From an uncultured beta proteobacterium (GTDB lineage: Bacteria > Pseudomonadota > Gammaproteobacteria > Burkholderiales > Burkholderiaceae_C), in assembly GCA_903870955.1 (NCBI GenBank), contig CAIQEX010000560.1, positions 1 through 11,958 of the forward strand: DNA of 11,958 bases, in the 5' to 3' direction. Shown here one piece after another: positions 5,821 to 11,958 of the stretch. A program made the translations under genes and the position numbers. The notes below the pieces were generated by a model. The model had not been told where the DNA came from. It made no database searches and worked only from the letters and a program-made list of their open reading frames with translations. Every line of letters starts with the position of its first letter. Within the stretch, counting starts at the first letter, position 1.

Positions 5821-6516
5821 ATGGAATTATTTACTGCTCCGTGGTGGTCGGCACTGCTGGCAATCGTGTTAATCGATCTGGTGCTCGCAGGCGATAACGC
5901 CATCGTTATCGCGCTGGCCGCGCGCAATCTGCCACCGCAACTCAAAGGCAAGGCCATTTTGTGGGGCACCGTCGGCGCCATTGGCGTGCGCGCGCTGATG
6001 ACCATCGGCGTGGTCTGGCTGCTCAAGATTCCAGGCCTGATGGCCGTGGGCGGCCTGGCATTGCTCTGGATTGCCTACCAACTCCTTGCCGACACCTCTG
6101 CAGAAAATCATGACGGACCATCTGCCACGACCTTCATCGGGGCCATGAAAACCATCGTCATCGCCGATGCCCTGATGGGCGTGGACAACGTGCTGGGTGT
6201 GGCCGGTGCGGCCCACGGTGAAATTGAATTGGTGATCATCGGCCTTCTCATCAGCGTGCCCATCGTGGTCTATGGCAGCACGGTGGTGTTGCGTCTGGTG
6301 GAGCGCTTTCCAGTGATCATCCAGGTGGGTGCGGCCGTGCTGGCATTCACCGCCGCCAAAATGGTGGTCAGCGAACCCTTGTTGATCAATCTGTTTGGCG
6401 ACGCCCACTTTCCATTGGCTACGGAGCACAGTGCGGCCCGCTGGATCGCCTACAGTGTGTCGATTTTGGGTGTGTTGGGCGCCGCCCGGTGGCTACGGAC
6501 CGGCGACCAAACCTGA
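5821..6516 (+). CDS. TerC family integral membrane protein (YjbE-like)
   Basis: The product is 231 residues with about seven hydrophobic helices. It carries the two TerC acidic motifs within helices: Asp19 and GDNAIVIAL (Asp25-Asn26) near the N-terminus, and Asp116 with MGVDNVLG (Asp122-Asn123) in the middle. These pseudo-twofold acidic sites are thought to carry a divalent cation. Bacterial TerC homologues have been linked to manganese export and to metalation of secreted enzymes, and older annotations mention tellurium resistance. By length and motif this is the YjbE-like subgroup, an inner-membrane metal exporter by family inference. The ATG at 5821 has a strong GAGGA ribosome-binding site 4 nt away. 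I looked for the yybP-ykoY manganese riboswitch that controls some homologues and do not see it. The YvlD-like gene follows after 21 nt. Confidence 0.9.
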   Translation: MELFTAPWWSALLAIVLIDLVLAGDNAIVIALAARNLPPQLKGKAILWGTVGAIGVRALMTIGVVWLLKIPGLMAVGGLALLWIAYQLLADTSAENHDGPSATTFIGAMKTIVIADALMGVDNVLGVAGAAHGEIELVIIGLLISVPIVVYGSTVVLRLVERFPVIIQVGAAVLAFTAAKMVVSEPLLINLFGDAHFPLATEHSAARWIAYSVSILGVLGAARWLRTGDQT

Positions 6517-6531
6517 TGCTGCTGCTATGCT
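6503..6531 (+). promoter_or_regulatory. Candidate promoter of the YvlD-like gene, implying a leaderless mRNA
   Basis: An extended -10, TGC plus TATGCT (6526-6531), ends 6 nt before the ATG at 6538. A weak -35, GCGACC (6503-6508), lies at exactly 17 nt spacing, inside the end of the TerC gene. Transcription would start about at the A of the ATG, and there is no Shine-Dalgarno. The geometry matches the purB box. Confidence 0.45.
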
Positions 6532-6537
6532 GAAAGC

Positions 6538-6891
6538 ATGAAACTTTTACTTAAATGGCTTCTCAGTGCAACGGCCCTGTTGGCGGTGGCACATTTGTAC
6601 TCGGGCGTCGTGGTGCAGAGTTTTTCTGCTGCACTGGTTGCCGCACTGGTCATCGGGCTGTTGAATACCGTGTTGCGGCCCATACTGGTCATCCTGACGC
6701 TACCGGTGACGGTGCTGACCCTGGGCCTGTTCCTGTTTGTCATCAACGCCCTGATGTTCTATTGGGCTGCGGCACTGCTGGACGGTTTTCAGGTGCGTGG
6801 CTTCAGTGCCGCGCTGATCGGCTCGCTGCTGTACACCCTGCTCGGCATGGTGATCAACTCAGCGCTCGAGGGCCTGTTCTCGAAGCAATAG
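6538..6891 (+). CDS. Phage holin family 4-like (YvlD/DUF360) small membrane protein
   Basis: The product is 117 residues, almost wholly hydrophobic, with about four transmembrane helices. Between helices two and three it has the typical family motif LLNTVLRPILVILTLPVTVL, and then GLFLFVINALMFY. The family name comes from resemblance to phage holins, but chromosomal YvlD-like members are ordinary inner-membrane proteins of unknown role. There is no phage gene nearby, so lysis is unlikely. The ATG at 6538 gives the normal N-terminus MKLLLKWLL. The gene follows TerC by 21 nt but seems to have its own promoter. The last 33 nt overlap the 3' end of the M48 protease gene on the other strand. Confidence 0.88.
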   Translation: MKLLLKWLLSATALLAVAHLYSGVVVQSFSAALVAALVIGLLNTVLRPILVILTLPVTVLTLGLFLFVINALMFYWAAALLDGFQVRGFSAALIGSLLYTLLGMVINSALEGLFSKQ

Positions 6892-8430
6892 CTCAGTCTG
6901 CCGTGCACGCGTGTCGACGATCGAGGCTTCGATGTGGTCGCTCGGCAGTGCGCTTTTTCGCGCCAAATCCTGCGCCACCTTGAAGCGGGTCAGCGCGGCG
7001 GAATAGTCGAGCTGCGCCACATTGACCTCGCCCTCAGCCCGCACGGCGGCCACTGTTCGGTTGATGGCCGTGTTGGCGGTTGCCAGCAGTTGCCAGGCTT
7101 GCGCATCGCGCGGATGATCGGCGACCCATGTTTGCAAATTTTGCGCGGCGGACTCCGCCTTGCCTGACAAAGTATCGGTCTGTGCACCCAGCAGCAACGC
7201 GGCGCGACTGGTATCCACAGGGGTCCCGGTTGATTTTTGCAAACGCGCAGCAGCAGCCACGTCACCCTGCACCAAGGCCGCCTCCAGCGCCAGCAAATGC
7301 GTCAGGCGCATGGCTGCCGGATTGCCCCGCGTGCGCTCCTGCAGACGGGCTAACGTCGTCTGGGCAAGCGCAAAATCCCGCAGTTTGAGGGCCGCCAGTG
7401 TGGCGCCGTACAGGCTGCCAACCTGCGCTACGTCCGGCTGTTTCTCCAGATTGCCCGGCTGCACCTCTTGCGCCCAGATGCGCAATGCATCGACCGCAGC
7501 GTTGGACAGCACCCGCGCGCGCGCCGCCACCATGGCGTGGTCCATGGTGCTCACCGGGCGGGTGTTGGCCTGGTCGGATTGGCGCACACGGGATTGCATG
7601 TCGGCAATGCGCTCGGTGTTGAGCGGGTGGGTACGCAGGTAGGGGAAGCCACCCGCATCATTAAGCCGGCTGGACTGCTGCAGCTTCTCGAACATGCTGA
7701 CAAAGCCCTGGGGGGCAAAACCAGCCTGGGTCTGCACGCCAAAGCCAATGCGGTCGGCCTCGCGCTCCATGTCGCGCGAGTAATTGAGCTGGCTCTGCGC
7801 CGCCGCGGCCTGGCCACCAACGATCGCGGCCTGGGCCGCACTCGGATCTTTGCTGGCCGCCAAAACGCCCAAAATCATGGCCCCCATGAGCCAGGGCGCC
7901 TGCGCCGCCTGCCGCGACATGAAGCGCGAAATGTGGCGTTGCGTGACGTGGCTGAGTTCATGTGCCAGCACGGAAGCCAGTTCGTCCCGACTGGTCACAA
8001 TGCCCACCAAACCCAAGTGCAAGCCGAAGTAGCCGCCCGGCAGGGCAAACGCATTGACCGTGCGATCACGCCCCAGCAGGATCTCCCAGGCAAACAAATC
8101 GTCCAACTGGGGCAGCAATTCGCCACGCTGGCGGGAGGCTTCAAGCAGTGGCTGCCATATGCCTTGCACGTAATCCGTGATGATGGGGTCGTCGATGTAA
8201 TCCGGGTCGCGGTACAACTCGCGCGCAATACGGTCACCAATGCGGCGTTCGGCAGATGGCGTCAAATCGTTGCCATCGCCCAGATTGGGCAGGGCAGTAA
8301 CAGCGCTTTGCGGTACTGGCGCCTGGGTTTGCGGCACGGCCGGGCTTGCCAAGAGTGCCAGCAGGCCCAAAAGAGCGGTCCGGCTGAGTAGCCGCAGGCC
8401 AATATGCGGAGAAGTTTTGTGGTGAACCAT
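6859..8430 (-). CDS. BepA-like M48 family zinc metalloprotease with TPR region
   Basis: The product is 523 residues. An N-terminal signal peptide (basic LRLLSR, then [15 protein letters not shown]) indicates periplasmic export. The M48 domain spans about residues 55-300. It contains the zinc motif HELSH (157-161), the third ligand Glu222 in EREAD, and the regulatory-type His268 in THPLNTERI, matching the BepA/YfgC layout. The C-terminal 220 residues form helical repeats with TPR character, such as [20 protein letters not shown]. In E. coli, BepA is a periplasmic chaperone-protease that helps LptD and BAM-substrate assembly and degrades stalled ones. A similar outer-membrane quality-control role is inferred here. 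All catalytic residues appear intact. There is no clear Shine-Dalgarno at the ATG (8430). It diverges from moaC across 79 bp and overlaps the YvlD-like gene tail by 33 nt. Confidence 0.93.
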   Translation of the reverse strand: MVHHKTSPHIGLRLLSRTALLGLLALLASPAVPQTQAPVPQSAVTALPNLGDGNDLTPSAERRIGDRIARELYRDPDYIDDPIITDYVQGIWQPLLEASRQRGELLPQLDDLFAWEILLGRDRTVNAFALPGGYFGLHLGLVGIVTSRDELASVLAHELSHVTQRHISRFMSRQAAQAPWLMGAMILGVLAASKDPSAAQAAIVGGQAAAAQSQLNYSRDMEREADRIGFGVQTQAGFAPQGFVSMFEKLQQSSRLNDAGGFPYLRTHPLNTERIADMQSRVRQSDQANTRPVSTMDHAMVAARARVLSNAAVDALRIWAQEVQPGNLEKQPDVAQVGSLYGATLAALKLRDFALAQTTLARLQERTRGNPAAMRLTHLLALEAALVQGDVAAAARLQKSTGTPVDTSRAALLLGAQTDTLSGKAESAAQNLQTWVADHPRDAQAWQLLATANTAINRTVAAVRAEGEVNVAQLDYSAALTRFKVAQDLARKSALPSDHIEASIVDTRARQTELLLREQALER

Positions 8431-8439
8431 CGGAAAGCG

Positions 8440-8469
8440 TTGCTATGCAGGGCTACAGCATGCCATCAA
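8440..8469 (-). promoter_or_regulatory. Possible promoter of the M48 protease gene
   Basis: On the minus strand, TTGATG (8469-8464) and TAGCAA (8445-8440) are separated by 18 nt and end 9 nt before the ATG at 8430. The -10 match is poor, at three of six positions. If real, the leader would be only 2-3 nt. Confidence 0.22.
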
Positions 8470-8496
8470 GCCTGCAGGGTGTGCGTCAAGCTCGGG

Positions 8497-8502
8497 TAAA
8501 GT
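8497..8502 (+). promoter_or_regulatory. Candidate -10 box of moaC, implying a leaderless or near-leaderless mRNA
   Basis: TAAAGT matches four of six consensus positions and ends 7 nt before the moaC ATG at 8510. There is no Shine-Dalgarno at the right distance and no clear -35 box. It repeats the spacing seen before purB and the YvlD-like gene. Confidence 0.35.
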
Positions 8503-8509
8503 CCTGATT

Positions 8510-9001
8510 ATGAGCACTCTTACCCATTTCGACTCCCAAGGACAGGCCCACATGGTGGACGTCGCTGCAAAGCAGGCCACCCATCGTATTGCAGTGGCCC
8601 AGGGCCGCATTGAAATGCTGCCCTCGACCCTTGCTTTGATTACATCCGGCACGGCCAAGAAAGGCGACGTGCTGGGCATTGCACGCATTGCTGGCATCCA
8701 TGGTGCCAAGCGCACCAGCGACCTGATCCCTTTGTGTCACCCGATTGCACTGACCCGGGTGGCCATGGCGTTCGAAGTGGTACAAGCCTCCGATGGACTG
8801 CCTGCTCATGTGCAGTGCAGTGCAACAGCCGAAACTGTGGGGCCGACAGGTGTCGAAATGGAGGCTTTGACGGCCGTTCAAGTGGCCCTGCTGACGATTT
8901 ATGACATGTGCAAGGCCGTGGACCGGGGCATGACCATCACCGACGTCAAACTGCTGGAAAAGCACGGCGGCAAGTCAGGGAGCTTTGTGGCTGGCGCCTG
9001 A
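8510..9001 (+). CDS. moaC: Cyclic pyranopterin monophosphate synthase (molybdenum cofactor biosynthesis protein C)
   Basis: The product is 163 residues, normal for MoaC. Together with MoaA the enzyme turns GTP into cyclic pyranopterin monophosphate. MoaC acts on 3',8-cyclo-7,8-dihydro-GTP in the cytosol as a hexamer. The sequence shows the substrate-binding segment [12 protein letters not shown] with His77, the [27 protein letters not shown] block with Asp132 and the catalytic-type Lys135 (E. coli Asp128 and Lys131), and the C-terminal KHGGKSGSF motif. It is intact. No other moa gene lies next to it here, so the rest of the pathway must be elsewhere. The ATG at 8510 gives the canonical start [18 protein letters not shown]. 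Its last 27 nt overlap the 3' end of the ligase gene on the opposite strand. Confidence 0.97.
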   Translation: MSTLTHFDSQGQAHMVDVAAKQATHRIAVAQGRIEMLPSTLALITSGTAKKGDVLGIARIAGIHGAKRTSDLIPLCHPIALTRVAMAFEVVQASDGLPAHVQCSATAETVGPTGVEMEALTAVQVALLTIYDMCKAVDRGMTITDVKLLEKHGGKSGSFVAGA

Positions 9002-10489
9002 AACTTGGGCTTGTTTCCAGAGCGCATAGTCCTGTGGAAAAGCGGCCTGATAGCGTTTCTCAAAGTAGGCAGCTTCTTCTATGTTGCCCAACATTTGAGC
9101 GCTGCTGATCAGCGTCTCCGCAACTTTTTGTTCTGGTGAAAAATGCAGCATTTCCAACGCCAAGGCATGAATATGTTCGGCATTGTCCCGGGACAACGGC
9201 GTGATGCCCAATTCGGCAAATTTCACCTGATCGGCAAATAACCTGGAATCCCGCGCCTTTTCGAGGGTGTCATCCTGGTAGGCCGCCGCACGTTGCGATG
9301 CCGGCAGGTAAATCTGGCTGATGCGCCAGTAGTCCCATCCCACATAGGCGCAGGTCGCCAGCACTAGAAGCGCTATGACGTTTGGGATGGACAAAGGTAA
9401 GCGCCATGCACCAGCTTTTGGACCTTCAGCATCAGACTTCGATGCCCTGGTTTGCCAAAGCAGCCAGAAGGCCAGCAAGGCTGCCAATTGAAAGGGGGCA
9501 TACCAGAGCGGATATTCCAGCAGACTGTGCACGCCGATCACGGCCAGTACGCTCCAGGCCATTTGCCGGGTTGCGTTGCGCTCGCGCCAGGGCTGGGCCC
9601 GCAACAAAAGCCACATCAGGGCGGCACAAAAAACCAGTGTAAGTGGCACGCCCAACTCCACCGCCAGATGCAACGGCAGGTTGTGGGCGTTGCCCAGAAT
9701 CTCACAAAAACGCGGCGCCTCATACAGAGTCACAAAGTGCGCGTAATCCAGTTCACCCCAGCCCCAACCCGACCAAGGCTTTTGCGCGATCAGATGCAGT
9801 ACGTTGGACCAGAGCGTCAGGCGACTGGCACAGGGGTCGGGTGCCTCACCCACGCGACCCAGGATCCCACTGTGCAACGGATCCAGTCCCGCCAGATGCG
9901 GCAAGGCCAAGGCCGCAACGGCATAACCCGCCACGGCGAAAAATAAGGTCGCCCGCCCTTGACGCCAGAGTAACGCCAGCGCCAACAACAGCAGCAATTG
10001 CAACAAGCCGGTGCGTGAGCCGGATGCCGCGTCGGCAGCGACCAGTAACAGTACCAGCACGGCGAGCAGCGCATGAAATGCGCGCCTATGCCCATCGAAC
10101 AACTTTTGTTCGTCCGTCTGTGCCTGCCACCAGAGCAAGGCCGCCAAGCCCATGGCCAGCAAGGTGGCCAACTGGTTGCGCTGGCGCAAGTTGGCATAGG
10201 CCTGCCCCGCTTCGACGTAGTTGATGAAAGGGGAAAAGTGCGCGGCCAGCCCGAGATACTGCAGCAGGCCCATGGCCGCGCTGGCACATGCTGCTGCCAG
10301 CCAGGATGCTGCAATGATGCGAGCCCGCTCCCGGTTATCTACTGGTGCCAGTTGCCACATCAACCCGCACAGCGCCGCTGCCACCCAGACTGTGAGCGAT
10401 TGCACGACGGGGTGCGTGGGGCCGAAAGTCAGGGGGTTTAGCCAGGGCAGGGCCAGTGCCAGAAAAGCGAAATAGCGGGGGGCGAACAT
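8975..10489 (-). CDS. PglL-type O-oligosaccharyltransferase / O-antigen ligase family protein (Wzy_C)
   Basis: The product is 504 residues with about ten or more transmembrane helices in residues 1-390 and a soluble helical C-terminus (about 395-504). Visible features are [14 protein letters not shown] near 102-115, GSRTG at 157-161, ASRLTLW at 221-227, GWGWGE at 241-246, the periplasmic-loop motif [15 protein letters not shown] with His269, and [10 protein letters not shown] at 321-330. This pattern is that of the PglL/TfpO/PilO-like branch of the Wzy_C superfamily, with a DUF3366-like tail. PglL enzymes move lipid-linked glycans onto Ser/Thr of pilins and other periplasmic proteins, while WaaL relatives ligate O-antigen to lipid A-core. 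The acceptor cannot be told here. The start overlaps the upstream gene's stop by one base (TGATG), with no Shine-Dalgarno, implying translational coupling. It converges on moaC with a 27-nt overlap. Confidence 0.87.
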   Translation of the reverse strand: MFAPRYFAFLALALPWLNPLTFGPTHPVVQSLTVWVAAALCGLMWQLAPVDNRERARIIAASWLAAACASAAMGLLQYLGLAAHFSPFINYVEAGQAYANLRQRNQLATLLAMGLAALLWWQAQTDEQKLFDGHRRAFHALLAVLVLLLVAADAASGSRTGLLQLLLLLALALLWRQGRATLFFAVAGYAVAALALPHLAGLDPLHSGILGRVGEAPDPCASRLTLWSNVLHLIAQKPWSGWGWGELDYAHFVTLYEAPRFCEILGNAHNLPLHLAVELGVPLTLVFCAALMWLLLRAQPWRERNATRQMAWSVLAVIGVHSLLEYPLWYAPFQLAALLAFWLLWQTRASKSDAEGPKAGAWRLPLSIPNVIALLVLATCAYVGWDYWRISQIYLPASQRAAAYQDDTLEKARDSRLFADQVKFAELGITPLSRDNAEHIHALALEMLHFSPEQKVAETLISSAQMLGNIEEAAYFEKRYQAAFPQDYALWKQAQVSGASHKAP

Positions 10490-11958
10490 CAGCGAATCTT
10501 GTCACACCCTCGCTGTGCCAATCGGCAGCTTTCCTGGAAATCGGCCTGTGACTTGGGGATATCGCCTGCATTTTCATAGGCTTGCGCCCGACCCAGCAAA
10601 TTGCGCACGCCAGCAGGTTTGCCTTTTTGCACGTCGACCGCGATGGCTTGGCTAAATGAGGCCACCGCAGCATTCCAATTCGCTTGCTTGAAATAGGCAG
10701 CACCCAGGTTGCCAAAAGCCTCGGCAAAGTTGGGGCTCAGTTCGGCGGCCAATTTGAGCTCAGGAATGGCTTTGTCGGGCCGGTCGATCTTGATGTACTC
10801 GGTGCCCAGGTTGTAATAAATACGCGATGCGCCGGGCAAATCATTGCGCCCAGCCAGCAACTTTTTGGCGTCTTCCCAAAGCAACACGGGGTGCGATAGG
10901 GTTGCCAAACGCTCCATGGAAAGCGGAAATAAAACCACGACTCCCAGCACGGCCATGGCGATAACCGCACGCAATGGCAAACGTTGAATCGCCCACGGCA
11001 AGGCCACAAAAGCGCCGACCGCCCACAGGTAGCTGCGGTACAAAACAAAGGACTCCTGAATCCGGACCGTGGAAAACTCGGTCATAAATAACAGCCAGGG
11101 AAACAGCATGGCAAACCCCAGCAGCGCAAGATGTCCGTGGTCCTGATTTCCGCGCTTCAGCAACAACCAGAATCCGCTGGCACCCCAGGCCAGATAGGCC
11201 AAGGCCGAAAGAATATGCAGCGGCGCAATCTCGGATGCAAATGGTTCACGCATGTCAATCGACATCCACGCCGGATTGGGCAGCAGCCACAGCATCAGGT
11301 ACTTGAAGAACAAACCCATTTGCGTCAGCACGCTCAATGGGTAGGAGAGTTTGGCATCGGTCTGGGCCAGCATCTCGCCGCCATTGATCTCGTACACCGA
11401 ACCCAGAATGCCCTTATGGGACAAAACGGCAAAACCTGCGATGGCAGCCAAGGCGGCGAATACGCCCAGTTGTTGGCGTAACTGGTTGCGCCAGTCAGGG
11501 CGCAACAGAACCGTCAACAGGGGCAACACCGCAATCAACATCACGGCATGCTCTTTGGAAAACACAGCGAGGTAATACAGCGGCACACTGAGCCAAACCC
11601 ACTGCGAGTTTTGCTGGGCGCTACCCCGCACCCACGCCCACAGCGCCAGCAATGAAAAAAGTGTGGCGAAGAGAATAGTTCGTTGAACCAGATAACCTGC
11701 GGCGTAAGTCGCCACCGGGTGCACAGCGAACAGCAGAGCGGCGATTAACGCCAATTTATTAGGCGTCAACTGGTTCGATTCGACACCTTCTTTAATATCA
11801 CTCCCGGCACCTGGCATCAGCGCCGAGAAAAGTGACTTCAGAAAACCATACAGCGCGCAACAAACGGCTGCATGCAATATCAAATTTCCAATGCGGAAAT
11901 TAATCAGATCCAAGCCAAACCAGGCTTTGGTCCAAGCCAAGGTGGCGTAAGGCAAAGA
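10489..11958 (-). CDS. Multi-spanning membrane protein with C-terminal TPRs (GT-C/TMTC-like), 5' truncated by window edge
   Basis: About 489 residues are visible. The frame is open to the last base, and the TTG at 11955 is only an internal codon, so the true start lies beyond 11958. The visible part has about nine transmembrane helices, followed by three TPR-like units near the C-terminus: ASRIYYNLGTEYIKIDRPDK, FAEAFGNLGAAYFKQANWNA and GVRNLLGRAQAYENAGDIPK. The segments FGLDLINFRIGNLILHAAVC and LLFAVHPVATYAAGYLVQRT resemble the GT-C fold of TMTC-like/PMT-like proteins, in which a His-Pro and a downstream Arg recur. GT-C enzymes use lipid-linked sugars outside the cytoplasmic membrane, but the catalytic acidic motif would lie in the missing N-terminus. 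It is coupled to the ligase gene by TGATG, suggesting a joint role in glycan transfer (inference). Confidence 0.78.
   Translation of the reverse strand, partial: SLPYATLAWTKAWFGLDLINFRIGNLILHAAVCCALYGFLKSLFSALMPGAGSDIKEGVESNQLTPNKLALIAALLFAVHPVATYAAGYLVQRTILFATLFSLLALWAWVRGSAQQNSQWVWLSVPLYYLAVFSKEHAVMLIAVLPLLTVLLRPDWRNQLRQQLGVFAALAAIAGFAVLSHKGILGSVYEINGGEMLAQTDAKLSYPLSVLTQMGLFFKYLMLWLLPNPAWMSIDMREPFASEIAPLHILSALAYLAWGASGFWLLLKRGNQDHGHLALLGFAMLFPWLLFMTEFSTVRIQESFVLYRSYLWAVGAFVALPWAIQRLPLRAVIAMAVLGVVVLFPLSMERLATLSHPVLLWEDAKKLLAGRNDLPGASRIYYNLGTEYIKIDRPDKAIPELKLAAELSPNFAEAFGNLGAAYFKQANWNAAVASFSQAIAVDVQKGKPAGVRNLLGRAQAYENAGDIPKSQADFQESCRLAQRGCDKIR

Noticed and set aside
6538..6891. Phage holin or prophage remnant
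   Set aside because: The YvlD/holin-4-like family is common on bacterial chromosomes. No endolysin, spanin or other phage gene is near, and the neighbours are housekeeping genes.
7468..8391. A 307-codon open frame on the plus strand opposite the M48 protease gene
   Set aside because: It is a shadow of the protease reading frame. The protease has signal peptide, HELSH and other motifs intact, while the shadow product is His/Arg/Gln-rich without motifs.

Overview
The window looks like chromosome of a betaproteobacterium of the order Burkholderiales, most likely Comamonadaceae (Rhodoferax/Polaromonas-like). The reasons are the moderately high GC content, the protein sequences (PurB, YaeQ, a DUF3717-DUF1289 protein, a PglL-type ligase) and a GC-rich intergenic repeat with the core CTTGGGGCGGCCCGGCG, of a kind I recall from that family. 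I made no database comparison, so the genus is a guess. There is no prophage, insertion sequence, tRNA, rRNA or CRISPR array. Most of the window is ordinary housekeeping gene content, packed tightly.

Layout. Positions 1-2380 (+) hold the 3' end of an operon: a GPH-type MFS transporter (5' end cut off), a DUF3833 lipoprotein, a short-chain dehydrogenase and an NTF2/SnoaL-like protein. Two of its three junctions are ATGA overlaps. From memory, such genes travel with cyclopropane-synthase-like methyltransferase, DUF1365 and flavin amine-oxidase genes in membrane-lipid/photo-oxidative stress loci, so those genes are expected just left of the window. A glutathione S-transferase (-) converges on this operon and diverges from purB (+). 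yaeQ (+) follows purB, bracketed by copies of the repeat. A DUF3717-DUF1289 gene (-) converges on yaeQ, and its last nine codons and stop codon are made of repeat sequence. Then come a TerC-family membrane protein and a small YvlD/holin-4-like membrane protein (+), a BepA-like M48 periplasmic protease (-), moaC (+), and a two-gene minus-strand operon. That operon encodes a multi-spanning membrane protein with C-terminal TPRs (5' end cut off) and a PglL/Wzy-type O-oligosaccharyltransferase-like protein.

Cross-cutting patterns. Three of the four convergent gene pairs overlap at their 3' ends (4, 33 and 27 nt). The fourth pair is separated by the repeat. purB, the YvlD-like gene and moaC lack a convincing Shine-Dalgarno sequence and have a -10-like hexamer 6-7 nt before the ATG, which predicts leaderless mRNAs. 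The two parts most worth following up are the stress/lipid operon tail at the left edge and the TPR membrane protein plus ligase pair at the right edge, a candidate protein O-glycosylation module. Both run off the window.
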